Part shown: positions 6,663 through 13,286 of the stretch, in pieces
Layout: every line of letters begins with the position of its first letter
Position numbering within the stretch: the first letter of the stretch is position 1
Assembly: GCA_964445305.1 (NCBI GenBank)
Contig: CAYUKK010000210.1
Location: forward strand, 1 to 13,286
Origin: CAYUKK01 sp964445305
Lineage (GTDB): Bacteria; Acidobacteriota; Aminicenantia; Aminicenantales; UBA8522
DNA length: 13,286 bases
Direction: 5' to 3'
The notes under the pieces: generated by a model
Told to the model about the DNA's origin: nothing
Databases searched by the model: none
What the model saw: the letters and a program-made list of their open reading frames with translations, nothing else
Made by a program: the position numbers and the translations under genes

Positions 6663-7651
6663 AAAAAGAAAGCAAGGTCGGAAGCTTGGTTCGGTCCCCT
6701 TTTTTCCGAGCTTTGGCGGCCCTCCTCTTCGTCATCCTCATCGGCATTCTTTTCAACGCTGACGGCGCCTTCTTCCGGTGGGATACCCACCGCGACATGT
6801 TCCGCCACATCTCCGTTTTCGCCATCCTCGCCTGCGGCATGACCCTTGTCATCATCACCGCCGGCATCGACCTTTCGGTGGGCAGTGTCCTTGGCTTCTC
6901 GGCCGTTCTTTTTTCCCTCCTCTCACTCCAGATGGCCTTATCTCCCTGGCTGGCCATTCCTGCCTGCCTGGCGGCGGGTCTCCTCTGCGGCCTGACCTCG
7001 GGAACTCTCGTCGCCAGGTTCCGCATCCAGCCGTTTATCGCCACGCTGGCGATGATGGTCTTCGCCCGCGGCCTGGCCAAGTGGATTTCCGGCGGGAAAA
7101 AGATTTCGACGGCCGTGCTCCAGCCGGACGGAACCTATAAATACACCGAAATTCCGCCCATTTTCGACGCTCTTAACGCCAAGATTCTCGGCGAGAATGT
7201 CGCCCTCGTGACGCTCATCTTCCTGCTCTGTGTTCTTGTCTGCTGGCTGATCCTGGCCAAGCTCCGGTGGGGACGCTACCTTTATGCGGTGGGCGGGAAT
7301 GAAGAGGCGGCGCGGCTTTCCGGTGTGCCGGTGGCCGTGACCAAGCTCTTTGCCTATGGCGCGAGCGGCATTTTTGCCGCTGTGGCGGGGATCGCTCAGG
7401 CGGCCCAGGAGCTTCAGGGTGACCCTGAGGCCGGGGCTACCTACGAGCTTACGGCCATCGCCATCGTCGTTATCGGCGGAACGAGCCTCATGGGCGGGCG
7501 GGGAAGCATTGGCCTGACCCTGGTCGGCGCCATGACCATCGGCTATCTTGAGAAAATATTGAGTATCAACGCCGTCGGCGAGGCCAGCCGGCTAATGCTC
7601 ACCGGAGCCATCATCGTCGGCGCGGTCCTCCTCCAGATGGCCAGAAAGTAG
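6659..7651 (+). CDS. RbsC-type sugar ABC importer permease
   Basis: This 330-residue inner-membrane protein has about eight to ten hydrophobic segments and belongs to the BPD_transp_2 (RbsC/XylH/AraH) family. Family landmarks are GIDLSVGSVLG (69-79), the cytoplasmic loop GRYLYAVGGNEEAARLSGV (205-223) that couples to the ATPase, and VIGGTSLMGGRGS (271-283). The region TAVLQPDGTYKYTEIPPI (151-168) is a polar external loop, a variable site in the family. As in other CUT2 systems, a single permease gene is expected to form a homodimer. It overlaps the ATPase gene by 4 bases and ends just before the binding-protein gene, so subunit stoichiometry is likely set by coupling. Confidence 0.94.
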   Translation: MKKESKVGSLVRSPFFRALAALLFVILIGILFNADGAFFRWDTHRDMFRHISVFAILACGMTLVIITAGIDLSVGSVLGFSAVLFSLLSLQMALSPWLAIPACLAAGLLCGLTSGTLVARFRIQPFIATLAMMVFARGLAKWISGGKKISTAVLQPDGTYKYTEIPPIFDALNAKILGENVALVTLIFLLCVLVCWLILAKLRWGRYLYAVGGNEEAARLSGVPVAVTKLFAYGASGIFAAVAGIAQAAQELQGDPEAGATYELTAIAIVVIGGTSLMGGRGSIGLTLVGAMTIGYLEKILSINAVGEASRLMLTGAIIVGAVLLQMARK

Positions 7652-7668
7652 GGGTGAGGAGAGAAGAG

Positions 7669-8631
7669 ATGAGAAAATATCTTATTATAACGGTCGTTTT
7701 TATGGGAATAGTATTATTTGGCTGCGCCAAGAAAAAGGAAGCGCCGGCTGCCCCCGAAGCCGCCGAAAAGACGGTCCGCTGGACCATCGGTATGAGCCAG
7801 TGCAACCTGGGCGAGCCCTGGCGCGTCCAGATGAACCTCGACATCAAGAACGCCGCCGAGGAGCACCCGGAGCTTCGCGTCGTCTTCAAGGATGCTCAGA
7901 ACGATTCCCTCAAACAGCGGGCCCAGATTGAGGAGTTCATCAACGCTGGCGTGGATTTGCTCATCGTTTCGCCCAAGGAGGCAGCACCGCTCACGCCGCC
8001 AGTGGCGGCAGCTTATGACCGCGGTATCCCCGTCATCGTCCTCGACCGTCGCGTCCTCGGCGATAAGTATACATGTTTCATCGGCGCCGACAACAAGAAA
8101 ATCGGCCGTGCCGCCGGCCAGTGGGTCGTCCAGCGTCTGGGCGGGAAAGGAAAGGTCGTCGAGCTCAAGGGGCTCATGACTTCAACCCCGGGTCAGGACC
8201 GCCATTCGGGGTTTAGAGAAGGAATCAAGGGCAGCTCCATCGAGGTCATCTTCGAAGCTGACATGAAATGGCTCGAGCCCGACGCGCGAAGAGAAATGGA
8301 ATCCGCGCTGGCCCGGTTCAAGCACATTGACCTCGTCTACGCCCATAACGACCCCGGCGCCCACGGTGCCTATCTGGCTGCCCGAGCGGCTGGCCGCGAG
8401 AAGGATATCATCTTCGTCGGCATCGACGCCCTCCCTCACGAGGGTCAGGTCTATGTCAGGCAGGGAATCCTCGGCGCGAGCTTCGAGTATCCAACCGGCG
8501 GTAGAGAAGCCATCGCCGTCGCTTTGAAGATCCTGGCGGGCGAGACGGTGCCCAAGGAAATCGTCCTCAACTCCCGCGTTTTCACTCAGGAAAATATCGA
8601 CAGGGGTGGGGACTGGATAGAATGCCCATGA
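7669..8631 (+). CDS. sugar-binding lipoprotein of the ABC importer (periplasmic binding protein, RbsB-like)
   Basis: This 320-residue protein has a short signal peptide ending in the lipobox LFGC (Cys19), so it should be lipid-anchored in the periplasm, not free. The mature part fits the Peripla_BP_4 fold. It shows VRWTIGMSQCNLGEPWRVQM at the first strand and ligand cleft, NDSLKQRAQIEEFINAGVDLLIVSP, IPVIVLDRRV (120-129), IGADNKKIGRAAGQW, and FVGIDALPHEGQVYVRQG near the C-terminus. Asp126 and the Asp of GIDA are at usual sugar-contact positions. The ligand cannot be named. I chose ATG 7669 (GGAG 7 bases upstream, compact signal peptide) over the GTG at 7654, which would add MRREE. Gene order is ATPase, permease, binding protein, so the binding protein is last among the transporter genes. 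Confidence 0.93.
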   Translation: MRKYLIITVVFMGIVLFGCAKKKEAPAAPEAAEKTVRWTIGMSQCNLGEPWRVQMNLDIKNAAEEHPELRVVFKDAQNDSLKQRAQIEEFINAGVDLLIVSPKEAAPLTPPVAAAYDRGIPVIVLDRRVLGDKYTCFIGADNKKIGRAAGQWVVQRLGGKGKVVELKGLMTSTPGQDRHSGFREGIKGSSIEVIFEADMKWLEPDARREMESALARFKHIDLVYAHNDPGAHGAYLAARAAGREKDIIFVGIDALPHEGQVYVRQGILGASFEYPTGGREAIAVALKILAGETVPKEIVLNSRVFTQENIDRGGDWIECP

Positions 8632-8656
8632 GAAACATGAAAAAAGGAGGTCGCTC

Positions 8657-10183
8657 ATGAACAAGGTTGTCGACATCTACTTGCCGCTGGACAGTCGCCA
8701 AGGGCCCAACCGGAAAATCTGGCCCATCGCCAAGGCGCAACTCCGCGAGCTCGTTCGGGTCATTGAAGCCTGCGGCTGGAAAGCACACATCCTCAACCCG
8801 GACAAACCCGTGGCCAGCGTGGCCGAAGGGCTCCGGGTAATCAAGAGAGCTAAGGGCGAGAGGTTCATCAACTTCATGGCTGGCTGGGCCTACCCTGACT
8901 TCTCGGTCACCCCGATGTGGCAACTTCCCGCGGATATCCCGAAGCTTCTCCTCGGGAGCGCCATTCCCGATTTTCCCGGTAACGTCGGCCTTTTTGCCGC
9001 CGCCTCGGGAACAGCTCATGTCGGCATCCAGACCGACCGTCTCTTCGTCGAGGATTTCTCCAATCACCAGGAGTATGCTGCTGCTCTGGATTCTTTCCTC
9101 AACCGCGGCCGCTTTCGACCCGTCCTCTCCCGGCCCATCGAGGTCAAAGTCAGCGATACCCATCGTCAGCGAGCCCGTCGGGTCAAAGAAAAGCTGCGTG
9201 GCTCCATCTACGGCGCGGTTGGGCCTCGTTCGATGCAGATGTGGAATAAGATTTCGGAAGCCGATTTCCTCCGTTATTTCGGAGTAGCCAGGGAAGGGTT
9301 TGACGGGCTACGCCTGGCCAAAATGGCCGAGAAGATTCCTGATGGCCGCGCCGAAAGGGCCCTCCATTTCCTCATCCGGAAAGGAATGGACATAAGGCTC
9401 GGGCCAAACCCCAGAAAGGACCTCACTCGCGAAATGGTCCTTTTCCAGATGAAAGTTTACTTTGCCCTGCTCGAGCTCAAGAGAGAGTTCGGGCTCGATT
9501 TTCTCGGCGTTCAGGACCAGCTTGACTGGATTGAGCACTACCCGGCCACTGATTTAACCCTTGGGCTTCTCAACAACAAGCTCCGCCCGAAGTCGGACGG
9601 CGAAACGGTTGTCGCCGCGACAGAAGCGGACGACGGCGCCGCCGTGACCATGCAGGTCCTCAAGCTTCTCAGCGGCGGCCAACCCGTCGGGTTTAACGAC
9701 CTTCGTTACTGGGATGCGGAGAAGGGGCTTTACTGGTTCGTCAACTCGGGCGCTCTGGCTCCCTATTTCGCTTACGGCCGCCACGACTCCCTCGAAGGAG
9801 CCTGGTCAGAGCGCCAGACCTACATGTATTTCAAGCAGGGAGGCGGAACTTCCTCGGTGGTTGTCCGGGTGCCCGGCGTTGTCACCTGGGCCAGGTTTTC
9901 CTACAGGAACCACAAGCTCTATCTTGCCGCCGGCCGGGGGATTACCGACGTGCCGACTGAAGAGCAATGGCGGGAGCGCTCGAGGCGCTGCAACCCCGAA
10001 TGGCCCCACTGGTACCTCAAGCTCTGCGGCCGGGTTGAATGGAAAGCTAACTCTAACCACCCGATTACGGTCCTCGGTGACTATCTGGCCGACCTTAAGG
10101 CCCTGGCTGAGGAGCTGGGCATTCCCTTTGAATGTTACGATTATCGCACTCCAGCAGAAATCGAGAACGGGGCAACGCTGTAG
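8657..10183 (+). CDS. L-fucose/L-arabinose isomerase-like enzyme
   Basis: This 508-residue soluble protein resembles the FucI/AraA aldose-ketose isomerase superfamily, which needs Mn2+. Likely metal and catalytic residues are Glu323 (VAATEADDGAAVTM), Asp348 (GFNDLRYWD) and His468 (NSNHPITVLGDY), matching Glu337, Asp361 and His528 of E. coli FucI in order and context. The GVQDQLDW stretch (284-291) corresponds to the substrate-site segment before them. It is shorter than E. coli FucI (about 590) and similar to AraA (about 500), with a divergent N-terminal half, so the substrate is uncertain: fucose, arabinose, or another aldose or deoxysugar. AAGGAGG 6 bases before the ATG is one of the best ribosome binding sites here. 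It is the last gene of the importer operon and probably acts on the imported sugar. No kinase follows. Confidence 0.85.
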   Translation: MNKVVDIYLPLDSRQGPNRKIWPIAKAQLRELVRVIEACGWKAHILNPDKPVASVAEGLRVIKRAKGERFINFMAGWAYPDFSVTPMWQLPADIPKLLLGSAIPDFPGNVGLFAAASGTAHVGIQTDRLFVEDFSNHQEYAAALDSFLNRGRFRPVLSRPIEVKVSDTHRQRARRVKEKLRGSIYGAVGPRSMQMWNKISEADFLRYFGVAREGFDGLRLAKMAEKIPDGRAERALHFLIRKGMDIRLGPNPRKDLTREMVLFQMKVYFALLELKREFGLDFLGVQDQLDWIEHYPATDLTLGLLNNKLRPKSDGETVVAATEADDGAAVTMQVLKLLSGGQPVGFNDLRYWDAEKGLYWFVNSGALAPYFAYGRHDSLEGAWSERQTYMYFKQGGGTSSVVVRVPGVVTWARFSYRNHKLYLAAGRGITDVPTEEQWRERSRRCNPEWPHWYLKLCGRVEWKANSNHPITVLGDYLADLKALAEELGIPFECYDYRTPAEIENGATL

Positions 10184-10396
10184 AGATTCTCGCCCGAGGA
10201 TTTAATGCCTGATAAGATTTTAAGGTTCATCCGACATTTTAATGGCTAAAGGAATGAGATCGCATCGTTTTGGCCTAATCTCCATCTCGGCGGCGTTTGA
10301 GCTATAAAATAAAGAAAAAATCGCCCCGACGACACCCTGATGAATGAAAAATGGGTGGCGGGATGGCCCGCCACCCTTTAGTCGGCAGATGAAATC
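10184..10396. other. intergenic region between convergent genes, no gene seen
   Basis: The 213 bases between the tail-to-tail isomerase and receptor genes are A/T-richer than the flanks and hold no ORF with a plausible start and ribosome binding site. The one clear structure is the hairpin near 10353-10376. No separate strong terminator is visible for the isomerase. Confidence 0.6.
10346..10376 (-). terminator. intrinsic terminator of the TonB-dependent receptor gene, possibly bidirectional
   Basis: A perfect 10-base-pair stem (GGGTGGCGGG at 10353-10362 against CCCGCCACCC at 10367-10376) closes a 4-base loop. Read on the - strand it is followed by ATTTTT, a good uridine tract 20 bases past the receptor stop codon. 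On the + strand only TTTA follows, so termination of the isomerase transcript here would be weaker. Confidence 0.85.
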
Positions 10397-13123
10397 TTAG
10401 AAAATCAGCCGGATGCCCACTCTCGCCTGGCGAGGTCGGACAATCGAGTAGAGCTGATGCCCCTCGGTCGAAGGCCACTTGTCAGGTATCCAGTCGTAGC
10501 CTATCCTGGTGCCCCAGCCAGTGATGGTATCGGCGTTGAACACGTTGAACACGTCGAACATCAACCCCAGCCTGTACTTGTCGGCGAAGCGGAAGATCTT
10601 TTCCAGGCGGATATCTAACTGCTTATCCATAGGATAGTGATGGGAGCCGCGGGGCTCGACGAAGAAAGTCACTCGCCCCTGGGGGAACCGCGCTGTCCGG
10701 TAGCGAGTTGTCCATGCATTTCCCGTGATGGCCCGGAAATAGGCGTTGAAGCTGATGTCGAAAGGCAGGATGTAGGTGCCCTGGATTTTGAGCATGTGGG
10801 TGGGGTCAACAGTGGAATTCCCGTCGGCGTTAATCCAGTAGTTGGGGTCGCCGGTGTGGAGACCGTCGCGGTCGCTCCAGCCGATGTCGTGAGCAAACCC
10901 GTTGTCCATCGTGCCCCAGGCTTTGGAATAAACATAAGACAGAAGAAGCTGCCAGCGGTTGGAGAAGCGCTTGTTGAAAAGGAACTCGACCGCTTGATAC
11001 CTGCGGTAGGGGTTTTCCAGAACCCAGGGATCGCCCTTCTTGATGTTAGCCAGGACGTAAGCGTGGGCATCGCCGGTCGTCAATTTGTAGATGTTGAACG
11101 TCTGGTTGATATGGTACCCGACGGTAACGGGAACTTGAACATAATCCGACAGCGTGTCGTAGCGTCCGATGATGTTCTTCCAATCGCGGTAGATGTAGGT
11201 CACAGCCAACGAGGCGTCTTTGAAGAGCTCGCGCTCGAGGCTGACGGTGAACTGGTTCAAGTAAGGATGCTTGATTTTCTCATCCAGCTGGTAAAGCTCT
11301 TCGTGCTGGAGGCGCAGGAATTCGACCCACTCTTCGGTGTCATAATCCCAGTAGTATCCGATATAGTCGCTATAAGCGGACGCCGGGTTCAAGCGATCAT
11401 GGTAGCTCGAGAGCATGGCTTCCGTGAACTGGCCGTAGTGGCCTTTGAGAACGGTTGTCTTGTCACCAAACAAATCTAAGGTGAAGCCAATACGGGGAGC
11501 GATGCGCCGCGTGTTGTAGACAATCCCCTCCACATCCTTGATTGTGCCCCAGTTCTGGCTGAAGCGAAGACCAGCGTTGATGTTCAATCGGGGCGTAATC
11601 TGCCAGGAATCCTGGGCGAAAGCCTCGAAACGTGCGTAGCGGGTGTTCGTATCATAGCCTTCGTACTGGTAGGCGAGGTAGGGTTCGCCATAATAATCAA
11701 AGTACTTGACGTGATTCTTCCCTGTGTAACCGTACCTGTTGCGCACAGTCGAGCGCTCGATTTCGACGCCGAACTTGAAGTCGTGGTCACCCTGGATGAA
11801 GTCCTCAGCGTAGTGGGTATAGCTCGCGTTCGTCTGGAAGCGCGTCCTGTCGGCATAGAAAAAGTACCCGGAGCTGTCGTAAAGGAAATTCTCGTCGAGG
11901 CTGAAGTGGGAATTGACGTCTTTTCCCACTTCAGGGTCGAGGTAATAATATCCCCAGAAATAGGCAACTTTAAGGTCAAAGAAGCTCCTCGACGAAAGAA
12001 GGTGGGTCAAGCTGAAATGGCCAACAATCTCTGGCGATTTCTGGTCGACGCAGGCTTCCGGGGCAACGTTAGCGCCAGCACCCCGGTTGATCCCGTTGTA
12101 GGTATCTACCTCCAGCGACGAGTTCATGCTTGTCGAGGGGGAAAGCTGAGAGGTGATCTTGCCGAACCAGCGCGGCTGCTTGTAGTCGACAGCCTCAGGG
12201 AATCCAGTCGGAAAATTCTTGGTCCGGTAGTACTGAGCGCCCGTGTAGAACCAGAGCTTGTCCTTCTGGATTGGTCCGCCCAGGTGGGCGTTGAGGTCCA
12301 TCAGGTTGAGTTTTGGTGAAGTGAGGTCAGGAAAATCGTCTTTGTATTTTGCGTTGTTCGTTGTCTTCCAGAACTTTCCTTCCTCTCCCTGGTAGTTGAA
12401 CTCCATGTGCCCGGAAAAGACGTTGCCGCCGCTCTTGGTGATGAGGTTGAAAATAACCCCCGTGAAATTCCCGTATTCAGCGGGCAGCCCGATGCCCATG
12501 ATTTTGGCTTCCTCGATGATGTTATGGTCGAGAAAAACCCAGGCCGAGCCTGCCTCGGGGTCGGCGACGTTGACGCCATCGACCGTGTAGGCGATGCCCG
12601 TGTTGGCCGAAGCTCCGTAAGCCACGTTCTGGGTAACAGCTGGCGCGAGGTTGACGATGTCAGAAGTGAACTGGCTGTAGGGGATGTTCCGGAGAATTTC
12701 GTTGGCCAAAGTGACGGAGGCTGTTTCTGTCGATTTGAGGTCTACGGTCGGCGATTTGGCCACAACCGTCACCTCTTCTTCAAGAGTGGCTACCTTCATG
12801 ACCAGGTCGACGGTCAGGCGAATGGTCGTCGTCACGCGGATATTTTCTCGAATGACCGTCACAAAACCTGGCAGCTCTCCCTTGACCGTGTATTCGCCCG
12901 GGGGAAGCGCGGGAAACCGGAATTTTCCTTCCGCATCGGTGACGAATGTCCTCGTTCCCATCAGGTTCGGGCTGGAGAGGGTGACCGTCACACCGGGAAG
13001 CGGCGAGCCATCTTCATCTGTGACCGTGCCGTCGATCGCTCCTGTTTCCCGGGACTGAGAAAATAGCCCCGGAGAGAGAAGGAGCAAGATGGCTGTTACT
13101 CCGACCCATTTTTTCATTTTCAT
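10397..13123 (-). CDS. TonB-dependent outer-membrane receptor with carboxypeptidase-regulatory-like domain
   Basis: From ATG 13123 this is a 908-residue outer-membrane protein. Signal peptide: MKMKKWVGVTAILLLLSPGLFSQ, cut about residue 23. A carboxypeptidase-regulatory-like beta domain follows at about 27-112 (GAIDGTVTDEDGSPLPGVTV, then GKFRFPALPPGEYTVKGELPGF). The plug domain comes next (about 118-225), including TVDGVNV and EAKIMGIGLPAEYGN. A long aromatic-rich beta barrel then ends in ARVGIRLIF with the terminal Phe typical of outer-membrane proteins. Such receptors import or display ligands using TonB energy. No SusD-like gene adjoins it, so a glycan role is not supported, and the ligand is unknown. 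ATG 13123 has GGAAGGAG 6 bases upstream. An in-frame GTG at 13183 with GGAGG 5 bases upstream would add 20 charged residues before the signal peptide and is a serious alternative. Confidence 0.93.
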   Translation of the reverse strand: MKMKKWVGVTAILLLLSPGLFSQSRETGAIDGTVTDEDGSPLPGVTVTLSSPNLMGTRTFVTDAEGKFRFPALPPGEYTVKGELPGFVTVIRENIRVTTTIRLTVDLVMKVATLEEEVTVVAKSPTVDLKSTETASVTLANEILRNIPYSQFTSDIVNLAPAVTQNVAYGASANTGIAYTVDGVNVADPEAGSAWVFLDHNIIEEAKIMGIGLPAEYGNFTGVIFNLITKSGGNVFSGHMEFNYQGEEGKFWKTTNNAKYKDDFPDLTSPKLNLMDLNAHLGGPIQKDKLWFYTGAQYYRTKNFPTGFPEAVDYKQPRWFGKITSQLSPSTSMNSSLEVDTYNGINRGAGANVAPEACVDQKSPEIVGHFSLTHLLSSRSFFDLKVAYFWGYYYLDPEVGKDVNSHFSLDENFLYDSSGYFFYADRTRFQTNASYTHYAEDFIQGDHDFKFGVEIERSTVRNRYGYTGKNHVKYFDYYGEPYLAYQYEGYDTNTRYARFEAFAQDSWQITPRLNINAGLRFSQNWGTIKDVEGIVYNTRRIAPRIGFTLDLFGDKTTVLKGHYGQFTEAMLSSYHDRLNPASAYSDYIGYYWDYDTEEWVEFLRLQHEELYQLDEKIKHPYLNQFTVSLERELFKDASLAVTYIYRDWKNIIGRYDTLSDYVQVPVTVGYHINQTFNIYKLTTGDAHAYVLANIKKGDPWVLENPYRRYQAVEFLFNKRFSNRWQLLLSYVYSKAWGTMDNGFAHDIGWSDRDGLHTGDPNYWINADGNSTVDPTHMLKIQGTYILPFDISFNAYFRAITGNAWTTRYRTARFPQGRVTFFVEPRGSHHYPMDKQLDIRLEKIFRFADKYRLGLMFDVFNVFNADTITGWGTRIGYDWIPDKWPSTEGHQLYSIVRPRQARVGIRLIF

Positions 13124-13229
13124 TTTTTTCTCCTTCCTTTGAAAAATGTCCCTCATGACTTCAGGTGAGTTAGCCTTCTTCACTCTCACCTCCTTTCAAA
13201 AAAATCCACCCTTCCTTTGCCATTTCATA

Positions 13230-13259
13230 TATATAATTCAAGACACATTCAAAAGTCAA
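13230..13259 (-). promoter_or_regulatory. candidate sigma70 promoter of the TonB-dependent receptor gene
   Basis: On the - strand, TTGACT (13259-13254; five of six bases) is followed after 18 bases by TATATA (13235-13230), or after 17 by TTATAT. Transcription would start near 13223, about 40 bases before the GTG at 13183. The -10 overlaps that of the rightward gene, so the two promoters likely compete. Confidence 0.5.
13232..13237 (+). promoter_or_regulatory. consensus -10 box for the rightward gene at the window end
   Basis: TATAAT on the + strand, 43 bases before the ATG at 13280. No convincing -35 box is found at 16-18 bases upstream, so it would need an activator or be fortuitous in the local A/T run. 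Confidence 0.35.
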
Positions 13260-13279
13260 ACGTCGAAAAAGGAGGACTT

Positions 13280-13286
13280 ATGATTC
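13280..13286 (+). CDS. start of a rightward gene, cut by the window edge
   Basis: AAAAAGGAGG (13266-13275) ends 4 bases before ATG ATT at 13280. This strong ribosome binding site marks the first two codons of a gene that continues outside the window and is divergent from the receptor. Nothing can be said about its product. Confidence 0.55.

Noticed and set aside
10637..11479. A 280-codon + strand open frame opposite the receptor gene
   Set aside because: Val/Gly/Asp-rich composition typical of an antisense shadow, with no ribosome binding site; the receptor reading is unambiguous.
12407..13066. A 219-codon + strand open frame opposite the receptor N-terminal part
   Set aside because: It mirrors the regulatory-like and plug domains of the receptor and shows no recognisable domain.
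1..13286. CRISPR arrays, insertion sequences, tRNA or rRNA genes
   Set aside because: No spaced direct repeats, transposase motifs, terminal inverted repeats or RNA-gene signatures were seen on either strand.

Overview
The window looks like a chromosomal piece of a Gram-negative bacterium with a menaquinone-type respiratory chain. It holds a TonB C-terminal domain, a large TonB-dependent receptor with an N-terminal carboxypeptidase-regulatory-like domain, a lipoprotein sugar-binding protein and G+C-rich coding DNA. The receptor style (long signal peptide, regulatory-like domain, plug, very long barrel, no SusD partner) recalls Acidobacteriota or Candidatus Aminicenantes. That placement is inference from protein style only.

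Left edge (1-332, + strand): the last 51 codons of a TonB-family energy transducer, then a tiny ORF that starts inside the TonB stop codon. The small ORF appears to need one frameshift in a GGGG run to read through.

Respiratory operon (4945 down to 343, - strand): sdhC, sdhA, sdhB, a Rieske iron-sulfur protein, a seven-helix b6-type cytochrome b and a small two-helix membrane protein. Every junction is an overlap or a 0-1 base gap, so this is one translationally coupled unit. It joins a succinate:quinone oxidoreductase directly to the catalytic core of a quinol-oxidising bc complex. No cytochrome c subunit and no second Sdh anchor are present. The Rieske cluster motif and the haem-ligand spacing of cytochrome b point to a low-potential, b6-like enzyme.

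Divergent control region (4946-5138): two face-to-face sigma70-like promoters with a 10-base palindrome between their -35 boxes, serving the respiratory operon (left) and a sugar operon (right).

Sugar operon (5139-10183, + strand): an RbsA-type double ATPase, an RbsC-type permease, a periplasmic-binding lipoprotein and an L-fucose/L-arabinose isomerase-like enzyme. This is an import-then-isomerise cassette for a monosaccharide or polyol that cannot be named from sequence. No kinase, aldolase or regulator is in the window.

Right edge (10184-13286): a 213-base gap ending in a strong hairpin terminator, then a - strand TonB-dependent receptor of about 908 residues, then a divergent promoter region. 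The first two codons of a + strand gene with a strong ribosome binding site lie at the very end. The receptor faces the sugar operon tail to tail, so any functional link to it is only suggestive.
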